Shown one piece after another: positions 5,343 through 5,392 of a stretch of 5,392 nucleotides of DNA (the first letter of the stretch is position 1; every line of letters starts with the position of its first letter). Origin of the DNA: an uncultured bacterium (lineage in GTDB: Bacteria; Cyanobacteriota; Vampirovibrionia; Gastranaerophilales; Gastranaerophilaceae); assembly GCA_949286405.1 (NCBI GenBank), contig CASECH010000083.1:1-5392 (forward strand). The letters are read 5' to 3'. The position numbers and the translations under genes are program-made. A model generated the notes under the pieces. The model ran no database searches. It had not been told where the DNA came from and was given only the letters and a program-made list of their open reading frames with translations.

Positions 5343-5392
5343 ATGGAGCAAAATGAATTAAAAAAGACGTTTGAAGCTTTTGAAAAACATTA
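5343..5392 (+). CDS. N-terminal start of a gene running off the window (partial)
   Basis: ATG at 5343 follows AAGGAG (5332-5337) with 5 nt spacing and opens MEQNELKKTFEAFEKH before the window ends within the next codon, whose first bases are TA. The fragment is charged and helical. The Shine-Dalgarno and upstream promoter make it a probable real gene, but 16 residues do not identify a family. If the next base were A or G the frame would stop at once and this would be only a short peptide. Confidence 0.5.
   Translation, partial: MEQNELKKTFEAFEKH

Noticed and set aside
5144..5356. 70-codon + strand frame across the XRE gene and the divergent gap
   Set aside because: It runs antisense to the HTH coding region and through the promoter region, its product is low-complexity Ile/Leu-rich, and it conflicts with the well-placed gene start at 5343.
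1..5392. CRISPR, transposon ends, tRNA or phage genes
   Set aside because: I saw no regularly spaced repeats, transposase motifs, cloverleaf with CCA-type end or integrase anywhere on either strand.

Overview
This is an AT-rich window (roughly two thirds A+T by eye) of bacterial chromosome. The sequence shows three recognisable housekeeping genes: mazG, radA and a gspF/pilC-family gene. It also holds a small XRE regulator, three small unassigned proteins and two gene fragments at the edges. My best guess for the organism is a gut-type Gastranaerophilales/Melainabacteria relative of the cyanobacteria. That rests on low GC, a cyanobacterial-style PilC/GspF, and SF-x-G-K/N motifs in a short protein, which I associate from memory with that lineage. 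A low-GC Firmicute-like genome cannot be excluded.

Layout: the + strand carries the last 12 codons of an upstream gene (1-39), followed by a strong bidirectional terminator (53-80). A two-gene minus-strand operon follows, transcribed from about 1060 down to 126: a 171-aa protein with two SFxG motifs, then, 23 nt later, a 123-aa helical protein resembling HEAT repeats. Divergent from it is mazG (1171-1935, +), then a 67-aa orphan (2064-2267, +). A second bidirectional hairpin (2304-2338) ends this unit and the opposing one.

The right half is a compact minus-strand operon: XRE regulator (5255-5019), radA (5026-3644, overlapping the regulator by 8 nt) and gspF/pilC (3597-2359). At the far right a divergent + strand gene starts at 5343 and runs off the window. 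The 87-nt gap between it and the XRE gene holds back-to-back promoter elements and a TCAATA-N9-TATTGA dyad, a plausible autoregulatory operator.

No mobile element, CRISPR array, tRNA, rRNA or defence module is visible, and the window is not obviously an undescribed system. The most useful observations are: mazG and the XRE gene both look leaderless (a -10 box 6-8 nt from ATG and no Shine-Dalgarno); a small regulator is translationally coupled to radA with an unlinked secretion/pilus platform gene downstream; and there is a two-gene operon of lineage-type small proteins.
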